A stretch of DNA of 64,000 nucleotides from contig NZ_LARW01000040.1 of assembly GCF_000971055.1 (NCBI RefSeq), forward strand, positions 107,300-171,299, given 5' to 3'. The translations under genes and the position numbers were made by a program. The notes beneath the pieces were generated by a model. The model saw nothing but the letters and a program-made list of their open reading frames with translations. It did not search any database and was not told where the DNA came from. The DNA is from Sphingomonas sp. SRS2 (GTDB lineage Bacteria; Pseudomonadota; Alphaproteobacteria; Sphingomonadales; Sphingomonadaceae). This document shows positions 51,789-61,073 of this stretch, in pieces; the first letter of the stretch is position 1; the number at the start of each line of letters is the position of its first letter.

Positions 51789-52972
51789 CAGTCGTCCTCT
51801 TCATAGCGTATCGAAATCTTCGATGCGGCCTGCCGCGCCGCCTCGCGCGCCTGTTCGGCAGTGCCGTTTCGGGCCAGCGCCAGCGCGACACCCATCCGCC
51901 GGTTGGGACGCGTCACCGGCTTGCTGAACAGGCGTATGTCGGTTTCGACACCGCGAACCGGCATCAACGCCTCGGCTAAACCCTCGAAGCGGAAATCCTC
52001 GGCGTTGCGATCCGCCAGGATCACCGCGGACGCGGTCGCTCCGAGCAACTGAATATGCGGTATCGGCAAGCCGAGGATCGCGCGGGCGTGCAGGTCGAAC
52101 TCGGTCAGGTTCTGCGACAGCAGCGTAACCATGCCGGTATCGTGCGGCCGGGGCGACAGTTCCGAGAAGATCACCTTCTCGCCTGCGACGAAGAACTCGA
52201 CCCCGAACAGCCCGTACCCGCCGAGATTATCGACCACCTTGCGCGCCATGTCCTGCGCGGCGGTCAGCGCCTTCTTCGACATCGGCGTCGGTTGCCAGCT
52301 TTCCATATAATCGCCCCGCTCCTGACGGTGGCCGATCGGTTCGCAGAACAGCACTCCCTCGCGCGTCCGGATCGTCAGCAGCGTGATCTCATAGTCGAAG
52401 GCGACGAACGCCTCGACGATCACCCGCTGCCGGTCGCCGCGCATTCCCGACACCGCATAGTCCCACGCGGCATCGACCGCACCCTCGGCGGTGACGATGC
52501 TCTGGCCCTTGCCCGACGACGACATCACCGGCTTCACCACACAGGGAATGCCGACCTTGTCGACCGCCGCGCGCATGTCGTCGAGGCTCTCGGCGTAGAG
52601 GAATTTGGATGTGGTGAGCCCCAACTCACTCGCCGCGACATCCCGGATCCGATCGCGGTTCATCGTCAGCATCGTCGCGCGCGCCGATGGCACGATCGAG
52701 AAGCCGCGATCCTCATAATCCTTGAGCACCTCGGTGCGGATCGCCTCGACCTCGGGAACGACATGATCGGGCTTGTGCTTTTCGATCACCGCGGCGAGCG
52801 CATCGCCGTCGAGCATCGAGAATATCTCGGCCTCGTCCGCGACCTGCATCGCCGGGGCGCCCGCATAGGAATCACATGCGATGACATGCGCCCCGAGGCG
52901 CTTGGCTGCGATCACGAACTCGCGCCCCAATTCGCCCGAGCCAAGCAGCAATATCTTCGCGGTGGGGGTCAT
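51788..52972 (-). CDS. purT: Formate-dependent phosphoribosylglycinamide formyltransferase
   Basis: A 394-residue ATP-grasp enzyme. The N-terminal region reads ILLLGSGELGREFVIAAKRL, the ATP-grasp has VVKPVMSSSGKGQSIVTAEG, and metal/ATP binding FFVAGEKVIFSELSPRPHDT is followed by GMVTLLSQNLTEFDLHARAI. It makes formyl-GAR from GAR, formate and ATP in purine synthesis. The RidA gene is coupled downstream. The ATG has GGAGATGCCC upstream. Confidence 0.94.
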   Translation of the reverse strand: MTPTAKILLLGSGELGREFVIAAKRLGAHVIACDSYAGAPAMQVADEAEIFSMLDGDALAAVIEKHKPDHVVPEVEAIRTEVLKDYEDRGFSIVPSARATMLTMNRDRIRDVAASELGLTTSKFLYAESLDDMRAAVDKVGIPCVVKPVMSSSGKGQSIVTAEGAVDAAWDYAVSGMRGDRQRVIVEAFVAFDYEITLLTIRTREGVLFCEPIGHRQERGDYMESWQPTPMSKKALTAAQDMARKVVDNLGGYGLFGVEFFVAGEKVIFSELSPRPHDTGMVTLLSQNLTEFDLHARAILGLPIPHIQLLGATASAVILADRNAEDFRFEGLAEALMPVRGVETDIRLFSKPVTRPNRRMGVALALARNGTAEQAREAARQAASKISIRYEEDD

Positions 52973-53122
52973 AGGGCATCTCCTTGGTCAGAGCGGATAG
53001 ACAGGAATGCCGCCGAGGTGAAGCGGCGGACGCGGCGATTTCGGTCAAGGTCCACAAGTTCATTTTACGTCCACCGCGACTAAGCCTATGAAGGTGCGGG
53101 GTTTCGGGGAGCATACGGCCGG

Positions 53123-54289
53123 GTGCCGGTAGATCTGTTCATTTTCATGGTGCTGCTGCTGGTCAATGCCTTGATGGCGCTGGCCCTGCTGCTCGCCGCT
53201 CGCACTTTGGGCCAGCGGCGCATGGCGCATTTCCTCGCCGGCGCCTTCGGCCTCAACGTGCTGATGTACCTCTCCAATGCGATCTACACCTTCCTCTTCC
53301 CGGAAAATGTCTGGCTCGATCTGTTCGTCAGCGCGCTTGCCCTGACCCCGCCGATCCTCGCCACACTCGCCTATCGCCTGCGATCCGGCCTGCCGCTGCG
53401 CACGCGGCCGCTGTTCGTCAGCCAGGCGGCGGCGCTGCTCACCATCGCTCTGTTCACTTTCGCTATTCCCAATCGCGGCCTGTCCGGCGCGGTGGTGCCG
53501 CTTTATGCCGCGGCGGTCCTGCTTTTCGGCGTAACCGCGCTGTGGCGGCCAGGGCGCAAGCTCCGGCTGGGCGAGCGGCCGATAATCGTCACCGGGTTCG
53601 CGATGGCGTCGATCGAGATTGCCGGCGGGCTGGTGCTGGCGGCTATGGGCAATGGCAAGTCGGCGGTGCTCGATCAGGCCTATACGATCATCGTCTTCCT
53701 CGGCCTGCCGGCGATGACGGTCGCCGGTGGCGTTTTCTCGCTCTATCTGCTCGCCGGGGACCTCGCCGAACGGCTTCGGATTGCCGCCGACACCGACTCC
53801 CTCACCGGCGCTCCCAACCGTCGCGCGCTCGAAGCCGCCGGTACGCGCATGATGGCCGAGGCCCGTACCCTTCGCCGATCACTGACGATCGCGATATGCG
53901 ACGTCGATCATTTCAAGCACATCAACGACGAATATGGCCACGACTGCGGCGACGAGGTGCTGTGCCGGCTGAGCGCGCTATTCCAGGAACGGTTGGCGGC
54001 CAACGACCATTTCGGCCGCTTTGGCGGGGAAGAGTTCGTGCTGTTCTTCCCCGGACAGGACAGCGAAGCCGCCCAGCGTGAGGTCGAGCAGCTCCGCAAG
54101 CGGATCATGGCGATGCCGATCGGGGACCGGCCGGACGCCCTGACAGCTAGCTTCGGGATCGCGAGCATGACGGCGGGTGACCAGATCCTCGCCGACCTTC
54201 TCAAGCGCGCGGACCAGGCGCTCTATGCCTCGAAGGAGGCCGGCCGAAACCGCACGACGGTTGATCCGCAATTCGAACCCGCGCTCTGA
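53123..54289 (+). CDS. Diguanylate cyclase (membrane-bound, GGDEF)
   Basis: A 388-residue protein. The N-terminal half has about six or seven membrane segments; the GGDEF domain (about 225-380) has DTDSLTGAPNRRALE, CDVDHFKHINDEYGHDCGDE and the active-site loop GRFGGEEF. Residues in front of it read AANDHFGRF, so the RxxD inhibitory site is missing, and product inhibition is probably absent. It makes cyclic di-GMP, which could be sensed by the PilZ proteins in the window. The start is GTG 53123. Confidence 0.88.
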   Translation: MPVDLFIFMVLLLVNALMALALLLAARTLGQRRMAHFLAGAFGLNVLMYLSNAIYTFLFPENVWLDLFVSALALTPPILATLAYRLRSGLPLRTRPLFVSQAAALLTIALFTFAIPNRGLSGAVVPLYAAAVLLFGVTALWRPGRKLRLGERPIIVTGFAMASIEIAGGLVLAAMGNGKSAVLDQAYTIIVFLGLPAMTVAGGVFSLYLLAGDLAERLRIAADTDSLTGAPNRRALEAAGTRMMAEARTLRRSLTIAICDVDHFKHINDEYGHDCGDEVLCRLSALFQERLAANDHFGRFGGEEFVLFFPGQDSEAAQREVEQLRKRIMAMPIGDRPDALTASFGIASMTAGDQILADLLKRADQALYASKEAGRNRTTVDPQFEPAL

Positions 54290-54298
54290 TCCTTCGGT

Positions 54299-54646
54299 TC
54301 AGCCAAGTTTCTGTTGGTAGGCATCCGGCTTGAACCCGACCAGCAGTTCGCCATTCACATCGAGCACCGGTCGCTTGATCATCGACGGCTGGGCCTCCAT
54401 CAGAGCGATCGCCTTGGCCGCATCGATATCGGCGCGGTCGGCATCGGGCAGCTTGCGGAAGGTAGTTCCGGCCCGATTGAGCAGCACTTCCCAGCCCAGC
54501 CGATCGACCCAGCCCTGCAACCGCGCGCGATCGATCCCCACAGCCTTATAATCGTGGAAATCGTAGCCGAGACTGCGATCCTCCAGCCAGGTCCGCGCCT
54601 TCTTGATCGTGTCGCAATTCTTGATGCCGTACATCGTGATCGTCAT
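54299..54646 (-). CDS. ArsC/Spx family thioredoxin-fold protein (YffB-like)
   Basis: A 115-residue protein: MTITMYGIKNCDTIKKARTW with a single Cys in the N-terminal helix (CDTIKKA), then GYDFHDYKAVGIDRARLQGW, LLNRAGTTFRKLPDADRADI, and a C-terminal MIKRPVLDVNGELLVGFKPD. The family includes Spx, ArsC and YffB, all with a thioredoxin fold. With one Cys in the CxxC position it resembles YffB, whose role may be glutathione-dependent reduction. The ATG 54646 is chosen. Confidence 0.87.
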   Translation of the reverse strand: MTITMYGIKNCDTIKKARTWLEDRSLGYDFHDYKAVGIDRARLQGWVDRLGWEVLLNRAGTTFRKLPDADRADIDAAKAIALMEAQPSMIKRPVLDVNGELLVGFKPDAYQQKLG

Positions 54647-54667
54647 CTTTGTCCCCTCTCCCCTCAC

Positions 54668-54746
54668 GTCATCCAGCGCAGGCTGGGGATCTCAGGAGGC
54701 TATAGCGCACCCTGCCTCTTGAGATGCCCGCCTGCGCTGGCATGAC
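54668..54746. repeat. REP-like intergenic inverted repeat
   Basis: About 27-base arms (GTCATCCAGCGCAGGCTGGG... at 54668, complementary to 54720-54746) with mismatches, around a 25-base spacer. The sequence has the look of the dispersed intergenic palindromes of sphingomonads (GTCATxCCAGC...GGATCTCA). It lies between yffB-like and hslU genes and could act as a bidirectional terminator. Confidence 0.65.
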
Positions 54747-54757
54747 GAACTGAGGAA

Positions 54758-56056
54758 CTACAGCACATATTTCGACAGGTCGGTGTTCCGCGCAATTTCG
54801 CTGAGCTGGCCGTTCACATAGGCCGCGTCGACCGTGACGTTGCTGCCCTTGCGGTCCTCAGCTTCGAAGCTGACCTCCTCGAGTAGCTTCTCCATCACTG
54901 TCGACAGCCGCCGCGCACCGATATTCTCGATCTGCCCGTTCACCTCGGCGGCGATCTTCGCAATCGCGGCGATACCGTCATCGGTGAAGGAGATCCCGAC
55001 GCCTTCTGTGCCGATCAGCGCGCGATATTGCTCGGTCAGGCTCGCCCGGGTGTCCGACAGGATGCGGACGAAATCGGCCTCGGTCAGCGCCTTTAGCTCG
55101 ACCCGGATCGGCAGCCGTCCCTGCAACTCGGGCAAAAGATCCGATGGCTTGGCGACATGGAAAGCGCCCGACGCGATGAACAGGATGTGGTCGGTCTTGA
55201 GCGGCCCATATTTGGTCGCGACCGTCGTCCCCTCGATCAGCGGCAACAGATCGCGCTGCACGCCTTCACGGCTCACCGAACCACCGCGAACATCGCTGAC
55301 CGCAATCTTGTCGATCTCGTCGAGGAACACGATTCCGTTCTGTTCGGCATCCTGCAATGCCACCCGGCTGACCTCATCCTGGTCGAGCCGCTTATCGGCC
55401 TCCTCGTCGACCAGCTTGCCCCACGCAGCGCGGACCGTCATCTTGCGGCGCTTGGTGCGGTTGCCGCCCATCTTGCTCATCATCTCGGTGAGATTGATCA
55501 TGCCGACCTGACCGCCCATGCCCGGCATCTCGAACGGCATGCCGCCCGAATCCTCGACCTCGATCTCGATCTCCTTGTCGTCGAGCTGATGCTCCTCGAA
55601 GCGCTGGCGGAAACTCAGTCGGGTCGCTTCGCTCGCATCCTTGCCGACCAGCGCGTCGAGCAAACGCGCCATCGCCGCTTCCTCGGCCTTGTCCTTCACC
55701 GCGGCGCGGCGGCGGTCCTTTTCCAGCCGCACCGCCTCCTCGACCAGATCGCGGGCAATCTGCTCGACATCGCGGCCGACATAGCCGACCTCGGTGAACT
55801 TGGTCGCCTCGACCTTGACGAAGGGCGCATCGGCCAGCTTGGCCAGCCGCCGGCTAATCTCGGTCTTGCCGCAGCCGGTCGGGCCGATCATCAATATATT
55901 CTTCGGCGTCACCTCGTCGCGCAGATTCTCGGGCAGGCGTTGCCGCCGCCAGCGGTTGCGCAGCGCTACGGCGACCGCGCGCTTGGCGTCGGCCTGGCCG
56001 ACGATATGTGCGTCGAGCGCGGCGACGATCGCCTTGGGAGTCAGATTGTCGTTCAT
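54758..56056 (-). CDS. hslU: ATP-dependent protease ATPase subunit HslU
   Basis: A 432-residue AAA+ unfoldase. Walker [10 protein letters not shown] (58-66), Walker [12 protein letters not shown], the long I domain (with [18 protein letters not shown]), sensor [20 protein letters not shown] and the C-terminal [19 protein letters not shown] with DLSKYVL that docks in HslV. With HslV it forms a cytoplasmic proteasome-like protease. It follows hslV by 44 bases, in the usual order. Confidence 0.96.
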   Translation of the reverse strand: MNDNLTPKAIVAALDAHIVGQADAKRAVAVALRNRWRRQRLPENLRDEVTPKNILMIGPTGCGKTEISRRLAKLADAPFVKVEATKFTEVGYVGRDVEQIARDLVEEAVRLEKDRRRAAVKDKAEEAAMARLLDALVGKDASEATRLSFRQRFEEHQLDDKEIEIEVEDSGGMPFEMPGMGGQVGMINLTEMMSKMGGNRTKRRKMTVRAAWGKLVDEEADKRLDQDEVSRVALQDAEQNGIVFLDEIDKIAVSDVRGGSVSREGVQRDLLPLIEGTTVATKYGPLKTDHILFIASGAFHVAKPSDLLPELQGRLPIRVELKALTEADFVRILSDTRASLTEQYRALIGTEGVGISFTDDGIAAIAKIAAEVNGQIENIGARRLSTVMEKLLEEVSFEAEDRKGSNVTVDAAYVNGQLSEIARNTDLSKYVL

Positions 56057-56100
56057 TCTAATATGCTTTCGATGGATGATGGCCGCTGCACGGCGCTGGA

Positions 56101-56652
56101 TCAGGACGCGCTATCGAGCGTTTCGACGGTCAGGCTGTCATTGGTGTAGACGCACAGCTCGGCGGCGATCGCCATCGCCTTACGACAGATCGTTTCGGCA
56201 TCCGCCTCGTAATCGACCAGCGCGCGCGCTGCTGACAATGCGAAATTCCCACCCGAGCCGATCGCGGCAACCCCGCCGATCGGTTCGAGCACATCGCCAT
56301 TGCCGGTCAGGATCAGCGTCACCTCCTTGTCGACGACGATCATCATCGCCTCCAGGTTGCGCAGATATTTGTCGGTCCGCCAGTCCTTGGCGAGCTCGAC
56401 AGCGGCGCGCAGCAGCTGCCCGCCATGCTGCTCCAGCTTACGCTCAAGGCGGTCGAACAGGGTGAAAGCGTCGGCCGTCGCGCCTGCGAAACCGCCGATC
56501 ACCAATCCGTCGCCCAGCGTCCGGACCTTACGGGCGTTCGGCTTCATGACCGTATTGCCCATCGATACCTGGCCGTCGCCAATCACGACGACCTTGCCGC
56601 CTTTGCGCACCGACAGGATCGTGGTGCCATGCCATTTGGGAAGTTCGCTCAT
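56101..56652 (-). CDS. hslV: ATP-dependent protease peptidase subunit HslV
   Basis: A 183-residue proteasome-beta-like peptidase. The N-terminus [20 protein letters not shown] is processed so that Thr10 becomes the catalytic residue; then [20 protein letters not shown] and [20 protein letters not shown]. It forms hexamer rings capped by HslU. First gene of the hslVU operon, divergence of 180 bases from the DUF486 gene is not relevant, since both lie on the minus strand. Confidence 0.96.
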   Translation of the reverse strand: MSELPKWHGTTILSVRKGGKVVVIGDGQVSMGNTVMKPNARKVRTLGDGLVIGGFAGATADAFTLFDRLERKLEQHGGQLLRAAVELAKDWRTDKYLRNLEAMMIVVDKEVTLILTGNGDVLEPIGGVAAIGSGGNFALSAARALVDYEADAETICRKAMAIAAELCVYTNDSLTVETLDSAS

Positions 56653-56715
56653 ATCCGTCCTAAAATGCTCTGCCGAGGCCGGATATGGGGAGTCGGTTTC
56701 GTCAGTGCAACTCGG

Positions 56716-57057
56716 TCAGCCCCGCCCCGCAAACATGAAGCACGCCGCGCCGATCATGCAGGCGAAAGCGCCGGCGTGCCGCCATCCAATCGGCTCGCCC
56801 AGCACCACCACCGCGAAGACGGCGAAGACCAGCAAGGTCACGATCTCCTGCGTGATCTTGAGCTGCCCCGCGCTCCAGCCCTGAAGATAGCCGATCCGAT
56901 TGGCCGGCACCGCGAAGCAATATTCGACCAGCGCGATACCCCAGGACGCAAGGATCACGATCCACAGCCGCGTGTCGGTGAATTTGAGATGGCCGTACCA
57001 GGCGACCGTCATGAAGATGTTCGAGCAGATCAGCAGGACGAGCGGGGTCAGCGTCAT
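56716..57057 (-). CDS. DUF486 small multidrug-resistance-like membrane protein
   Basis: A 113-residue protein with four membrane helices. The DUF486 pattern is LVLLICSNIFMTVAWYGHLK, IVILASWGIALVEYCFAVPA (with EYCF/AVPANR), NRIGYLQGWSAGQLKITQEI and LVFAVFAVVVLGEP. The family belongs to the DMT superfamily; function unknown. It lies 64 bases upstream of hslV on the same strand. The ATG at 57057 is used. Confidence 0.85.
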   Translation of the reverse strand: MTLTPLVLLICSNIFMTVAWYGHLKFTDTRLWIVILASWGIALVEYCFAVPANRIGYLQGWSAGQLKITQEIVTLLVFAVFAVVVLGEPIGWRHAGAFACMIGAACFMFAGRG

Positions 57058-57095
57058 GCCCAAGGCATAACGCCGGTCGTGCAATATGGAAGAGG

Positions 57096-57791
57096 TCAGG
57101 CCGCCTGAAGCGTCGGGATTTGGCGGCGCTTGCCGCGCAGCGTCATGCCGACCAGCCCGAAACCACCCAGCATCATCAGCCAGGTGCCGGGTTCGGGCGC
57201 GGTGATCGGACCACCGGGCTGAACGACCGAGCCGATACCGATGCCCGATGTGCCGCCGCTGACGCCGTTGATCGACTGGAAGCGGGTCACGAAGCTGTCG
57301 AAGGATACCGAGGCCATCGCCTGCGCGAAGGTCAGCGCGAAGGTGCCGGTCCCGGTGTTGCCCTGATAAAAGCCGCCGCCGCCGCCGCCCGCGCACGATC
57401 CGCCGCCCGAATTGAAGCAGACGTCAACCGTGCTGTAGCCCTCCGGATAGTTGCCGCTGAGGTTGGCGTTGTCGAACGCCCCCGTCACCACCGCACCCAT
57501 GGGATTGGGGTTGGTGTTGAAGGCGAAGCCGCTGAGCCGGGCCGTCGTTGTGGAGTCATTCGCCAGCGAATAACCGAAATTATAGGTCTTCCCGTTGTTG
57601 GTGACGCCGTTGAAGGTGAAGGTGCCCAGCGCGGATACGCTCGGCGTCGTGACGCTGTTGACCTGGCCGACATAATCGACCTGGAAGCTGTAGCCGCTAT
57701 TGCTGGAATTGACGATCACGGCGCCGAACGCTGGAGCCGCCAGCGCGGCAGCCATCATCGCGGACAATGCCAAAGCTTTCATTTTACGCAT
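57096..57791 (-). CDS. PEP-CTERM sorting-signal protein
   Basis: A 231-residue exported protein. Signal peptide to about residue 23 (LALSAMMAAALAAPAFG), a Gly/Asn/Thr/Ser-rich beta-rich region with a Gly run (SCAGGGGGGFYQ), and the C-terminal PEP-CTERM: APEPGTWLMMLGGFGLVGMT followed by LRGKRR. It would be sorted by an exosortase. The body resembles the 'cistern' type PEP family (DVCFNSGGGSCAGG with two Cys). No exosortase gene is in the window. Confidence 0.82.
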   Translation of the reverse strand: MRKMKALALSAMMAAALAAPAFGAVIVNSSNSGYSFQVDYVGQVNSVTTPSVSALGTFTFNGVTNNGKTYNFGYSLANDSTTTARLSGFAFNTNPNPMGAVVTGAFDNANLSGNYPEGYSTVDVCFNSGGGSCAGGGGGGFYQGNTGTGTFALTFAQAMASVSFDSFVTRFQSINGVSGGTSGIGIGSVVQPGGPITAPEPGTWLMMLGGFGLVGMTLRGKRRQIPTLQAA

Positions 57792-58154
57792 AATACACCC
57801 CCACAGACCGGCGCTCCCCGACAGCAGCCGATCTGCCGACTATAGCACAGTATCGTAACGATCGCCATCGCCGACGATATGCGGTTTTCCGACCTTTTCC
57901 CGGTTGACCAGAATGCGAACGATTCGCAAATCATCACAATCCTGCGGAAATGTCGATCATGACACGAATCGAGTAACAAGCAGCCCGCGCCGAAACAGCC
58001 CGCAAGCGGCATCTTGCAGCTAAAGTATAATATATTCGGACCTTTTCGGCCGCTCGCCTTAACCGGCGCGTACTCTCCGCCGCGCTATAGGAAAGACAGC
58101 CCGGAAACGGTGCTGAGTATTGGTTGCATAGCGTAGTGAGCCGAGGATGTTGCG
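57792..58154. other. 363-base divergent intergenic region with palindrome and -10 box
   Basis: No gene seen. On the plus strand GCAAG-N6-CTTGC (58002-58017) is a 16-base inverted repeat and TATAAT follows at 58026-58031; the palindrome would overlap the -35 region of this promoter, ideal for a regulator of the response regulator gene at 58155. The start 58155 lies 124 bases downstream of the -10 box, implying a long leader. Confidence 0.45.
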
Positions 58155-58619
58155 ATGATCGAACCAGAGATAAACGTGCTCGTGATCGACGACTCCCTTG
58201 TCATAAGGGCGATGCTCGCCGGCCTGTTTGAAAAGGACCGCAGGCTCAATGTCGTCGGCGTCGCGGCGTCCGCCGAAGAGGCCACCGCTATCCTGAGGGA
58301 ACGGCAGGTCGATGTCGTCACCCTGGATATCGATATGCCCGGCACCGACGGCCTGACCTATTTACAGACGCTCAATGCCCGGCATGTGCCGGCAGTCATG
58401 CTGTCGGGCAGCACCGCCGAAGGGTCGGAGACCCGCATCGGCGCGCTGATGCTTGGCGCCGCCGCCTGCTTCAACAAGGCTGACACCATGAAGAATGCAA
58501 ATGCGCTGATCCAGCTTATCAAGGCAGCCGCACTCAATCAGGTGAAGCTCAGCCGGACCGATGCCGCCGCCTTGCTCAAGGCCAAGCAGGAAGCGCTCCG
58601 CGGAGGGGCGACCGCCTGA
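58155..58619 (+). CDS. Receiver-domain protein (CheB/CheY-like)
   Basis: A 154-residue protein. The receiver domain has the acidic pair in NVLVIDDSLVIRAML, phospho-acceptor Asp58 in VVTLDIDMPGTDGL, Ser in AVMLSGST and a Lys-like position in CFNKAD. The sequence is closest to the receiver of CheB-type proteins. The C-terminal 30 residues form a charged helix (LSRTDAAALLKAKQEALRGG). No output domain is present. Promoter and palindrome lie upstream. Confidence 0.85.
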   Translation: MIEPEINVLVIDDSLVIRAMLAGLFEKDRRLNVVGVAASAEEATAILRERQVDVVTLDIDMPGTDGLTYLQTLNARHVPAVMLSGSTAEGSETRIGALMLGAAACFNKADTMKNANALIQLIKAAALNQVKLSRTDAAALLKAKQEALRGGATA

Positions 58620-58839
58620 AGGACTTGATTGGCGTTGATGGCTCGCCGCCCTCCGGATCGCTAGCCCTGCCTGTCGGCGATAAATGCGCGTTGCCTCACG
58701 CTCATGGATTTGCGCCAGCCACTGATGAATCCGCTTCGCCTCGACATTGGGCGATCCGGCCGCCTCGCGCTCGCGCTGACCGCAACGGGCCGTGAATATA
58801 AAAGATTGCTCCGCAACATGAATTGGCTGGAGCCGCTGC

Positions 58840-59667
58840 TCAGCGCACGGGAAGGTGCTTTTCGAGAAAGGCTATCACGCCCGCGCTGAACGGGTCGTTC
58901 TTGTCGCCCGCAACCATATGCCCGGCACCGGGCACATCGAAAATTTCGGTCTGCGGCACGAGTTCGAGCATTTCCTTTACGCCGGCCTCATCGACGATGT
59001 CGCTCTTGCCGCCCCGTACCAGCAGGATCGGCAGCGTCACGCGGTGCGCGACTTGCAGGATGCCCGGCAGGTTCGGAGGTTCGGCAGATTGTATCGAATC
59101 GAGCAGGCGCGGATCCCAGTGCCAGTACAGCCGGCCATTCTCTCGCAGTCGCAGATTCTTGTTGAGGCCGCTTATATCCTTTGGCCGGGTCCGTTCAGGA
59201 TAATAGGCCGCCACTGCATCGGCTGCCTCCTCGATCGTCGCGAAGCCTTCCGGGTTCGCGCGCATGAAACTGGTTATCCGCTCGCTGCCCGCCTTGGCCG
59301 GCCGCAATACGATATCGACCATCACCAGCGCATCCGCGATGGGTTCGTCGCTCTCTCCGGCCGCCAGGAACGCGGTCATGCCACCCATCGACGCGCCGAC
59401 CAGCGCGACCGGCCGCCCGACAGTCGCAAGAACCGTCCGGAGATCCCGCGCCATCGCCTGCAGACCATAGTCTCCCGAAGGTGACCAGTCGCTGTCGCCA
59501 TGCCCGCGCGCATCAAGGTTGACGACGCGATAGCCCTGATCGATGAGCCGCCCCATCGTGCCTGCCCAGGCGTGGCGAGTCTGTCCGCCGCCGTGCATCA
59601 GGATCACCGTCGGCGCGCCGGGGCGCCCCCCAACATCGCCGACGAGGCGCAATCCGTCCGCCGTCAT
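58840..59667 (-). CDS. Alpha/beta hydrolase
   Basis: A 275-residue enzyme: the oxyanion region VILMHGGGQTRHAWAG, the nucleophile elbow LVGASMGGMTAFLAAG (Ser in GASMGG), and the C-terminal FDVPGAGHMVAGDKNDPF (His). The acid is probably Asp in VRGGKSDIVDEAGV. The substrate is unknown; relatives include epoxide and ester hydrolases. The start is unclear: ATG 59667 lies before the fold; longer frames start at 59757. A weak ribosome site. Confidence 0.82.
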   Translation of the reverse strand: MTADGLRLVGDVGGRPGAPTVILMHGGGQTRHAWAGTMGRLIDQGYRVVNLDARGHGDSDWSPSGDYGLQAMARDLRTVLATVGRPVALVGASMGGMTAFLAAGESDEPIADALVMVDIVLRPAKAGSERITSFMRANPEGFATIEEAADAVAAYYPERTRPKDISGLNKNLRLRENGRLYWHWDPRLLDSIQSAEPPNLPGILQVAHRVTLPILLVRGGKSDIVDEAGVKEMLELVPQTEIFDVPGAGHMVAGDKNDPFSAGVIAFLEKHLPVR

Positions 59668-59750
59668 GAAAGTTTGGACGCGAATGCCATTCCGGACTGA
59701 GCAGTTCCACGCCGATGACGGGAAATCAACCCGTCCTCCCGCAATCGCGC

Positions 59751-60149
59751 TTACCAATAGGGCATCGGTCCGAATGGACCGTAATAGTCGAAAATCCGTT
59801 GATCATATTGTTTGCGGCTGGGCCCACCCAGCGTCACCAGTTCGTCCCGCTCATAATGCGGCGCCCCTTCGAGCGTCGCCCGGTCCAGCGCGACGACATA
59901 GCCGCCGCGTTCCGGATTATAGTCGAGCAACGACCAGGGAATGGGATGAAATTTCTCGCCGATGCCCAGAAAGCCACCGAACGACATGATGCCATAGACT
60001 ATCCGGCCGCTCTTACGCTCGATCGAAAGATCGTCGACATGGCCCAGAGATTCACCCGAGTGGTTGAAGACCGGAGTTCCGGATACCCGGCTGCCAAGAA
60101 TGAGCTTGTGATCGGCCTCTGCGTCGGCCGCCGACATTGCGTGTGTCAT
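59751..60149 (-). CDS. PRC-barrel domain protein under EcfG-type promoter
   Basis: A 132-residue protein with a PRC-barrel: SRVSGTPVFNHSGESLGHVD, DLSIERKSGRIVYGIMSFGG and FHPIPWSLLDYNPERGGYVV. A C-terminal extension (LGGPSRKQYDQRIFDYYGPF) is unusual. PRC-barrel proteins of this type are often induced by general stress. The ATG at 60149 lies six bases after AGGAG. An EcfG-type promoter is 63-88 bases upstream. Confidence 0.85.
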   Translation of the reverse strand: MTHAMSAADAEADHKLILGSRVSGTPVFNHSGESLGHVDDLSIERKSGRIVYGIMSFGGFLGIGEKFHPIPWSLLDYNPERGGYVVALDRATLEGAPHYERDELVTLGGPSRKQYDQRIFDYYGPFGPMPYW

Positions 60150-60211
60150 GATCATCTCCTGCCGCCCCGCATGAAGCCAGGCTTGCTGCGCGGAGCCAAC
60201 GGCGCGATATC

Positions 60212-60237
60212 AACCGACAGGATTTGCGGATTGTTCC
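60212..60237 (-). promoter_or_regulatory. EcfG-type general stress promoter (GGAAC-N17-GGTT)
   Basis: On the minus strand GGAAC (60237-60233), 17 bases, GGTT (60215-60212). Located 63 bases upstream of the PRC-barrel gene start. Fits the EcfG consensus. Confidence 0.65.
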
Positions 60238-60255
60238 CGCCGATGCCTCGGCGGG

Positions 60256-60981
60256 TTAGCGGCCTGATCGCCATGCGAGCAGAAAAATACGCGGCCCTTC
60301 GATCAGGTAGCGCCGCCATAGCCGGCTGGGATCAGCCAACAACCGGTGAAGCCATTCAAGCGATAGCCGACGCATCCAGCGCGGAGCGCGGCTGGCCCTT
60401 CCCGTTAGGAAATCGATCGAGGCGCCGATGCACAGCGCGGTCCCCCTCGCCTCGGGCAAGTCGCCGATCGCTGCGGCGATCAGTTCCTGCTGGGGCGACC
60501 CCACCGCCACCAGGATGAAGCGCGCGGCCGAGGCGGCAGCAAAGCGCGCCGCCACCGCGCGGGCAGCGGCATCCTCGTGCAATTCCATGGGCGGGATATG
60601 TTGAATGATGACGACATCCGGCCGGACCGCAGCGAGCTTTGCGATGTCGTCGGCATAGCCGCCGATGACGCAGATCCGATCGCCCGGAACCGCGATGTCG
60701 CGCAGCAATCGCCCGGTCAGGTCGCTGCCTGTCACCACTGGCAAGCGGATCCCCTGGAGCGATGCCAGCGCCGACAGCACCCGGCTGTCGCACAGCCGCC
60801 AGCCGGCCTGGCGATATGCGCGGCGCTCGGCGCTGTCACGATCCAGCTTCGCCAGCCGCACGACATGATCGACATTGGGAGTGACGAGATAGGCGAAACC
60901 GCTGTCGGCGCTGCGGCCCCGCAGCAGCGCGACAACCGCGTCCTCGTCGAGTTGCTCGAAGCTCAGTCCAAGATAGTCCAT
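60256..60981 (-). CDS. WecG/TagA/CpsF-family glycosyltransferase
   Basis: A 241-residue enzyme with the family pattern: FAYLVTPNVDHVVRLAKLDR, AYRQAGWRLCDSRVLSALAS, TGSDLTGRLLRDIA and the C-terminal LVAVGSPQQELIAAAIGD and CIGASIDFLTGRASRAPRWM. It transfers a sugar to a lipid-linked precursor of exopolysaccharide or teichoic-acid-like polymer. No other polysaccharide gene is adjacent; the pair with the PRC-barrel is not coupled (106 bases). Confidence 0.88.
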   Translation of the reverse strand: MDYLGLSFEQLDEDAVVALLRGRSADSGFAYLVTPNVDHVVRLAKLDRDSAERRAYRQAGWRLCDSRVLSALASLQGIRLPVVTGSDLTGRLLRDIAVPGDRICVIGGYADDIAKLAAVRPDVVIIQHIPPMELHEDAAARAVAARFAAASAARFILVAVGSPQQELIAAAIGDLPEARGTALCIGASIDFLTGRASRAPRWMRRLSLEWLHRLLADPSRLWRRYLIEGPRIFLLAWRSGR

Positions 60982-61020
60982 GCGCCTCCGATACCCCGAC
61001 CATAGCGCGCGCCGGACAAA

Positions 61021-61051
61021 GAAAAAGGCCCGGCGTTTCCACCGGGCCTTT
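61021..61051 (-). terminator. Intrinsic terminator after the BI-1 family gene
   Basis: AAGGCCCGG (61025-61033) and CCGGGCCTT (61042-61050) form a 9-bp stem with 8-base loop. The minus-strand tail TTTTTCTTTG makes it an intrinsic terminator for the BI-1 gene, whose stop lies 23 bases upstream. Confidence 0.8.
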
Positions 61052-61073
61052 CGTTCTTGTGTTCTGATGCAGC

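Noticed and set aside
54668..54746. Insertion sequence ends
   Set aside because: The arms look like terminal repeats but there is no transposase or target duplication; better explained as an intergenic REP-like palindrome.
58704..58889. 61-residue plus-strand frame
   Set aside because: No ribosome site, overlaps the end of the alpha/beta hydrolase gene, and no recognisable pattern.
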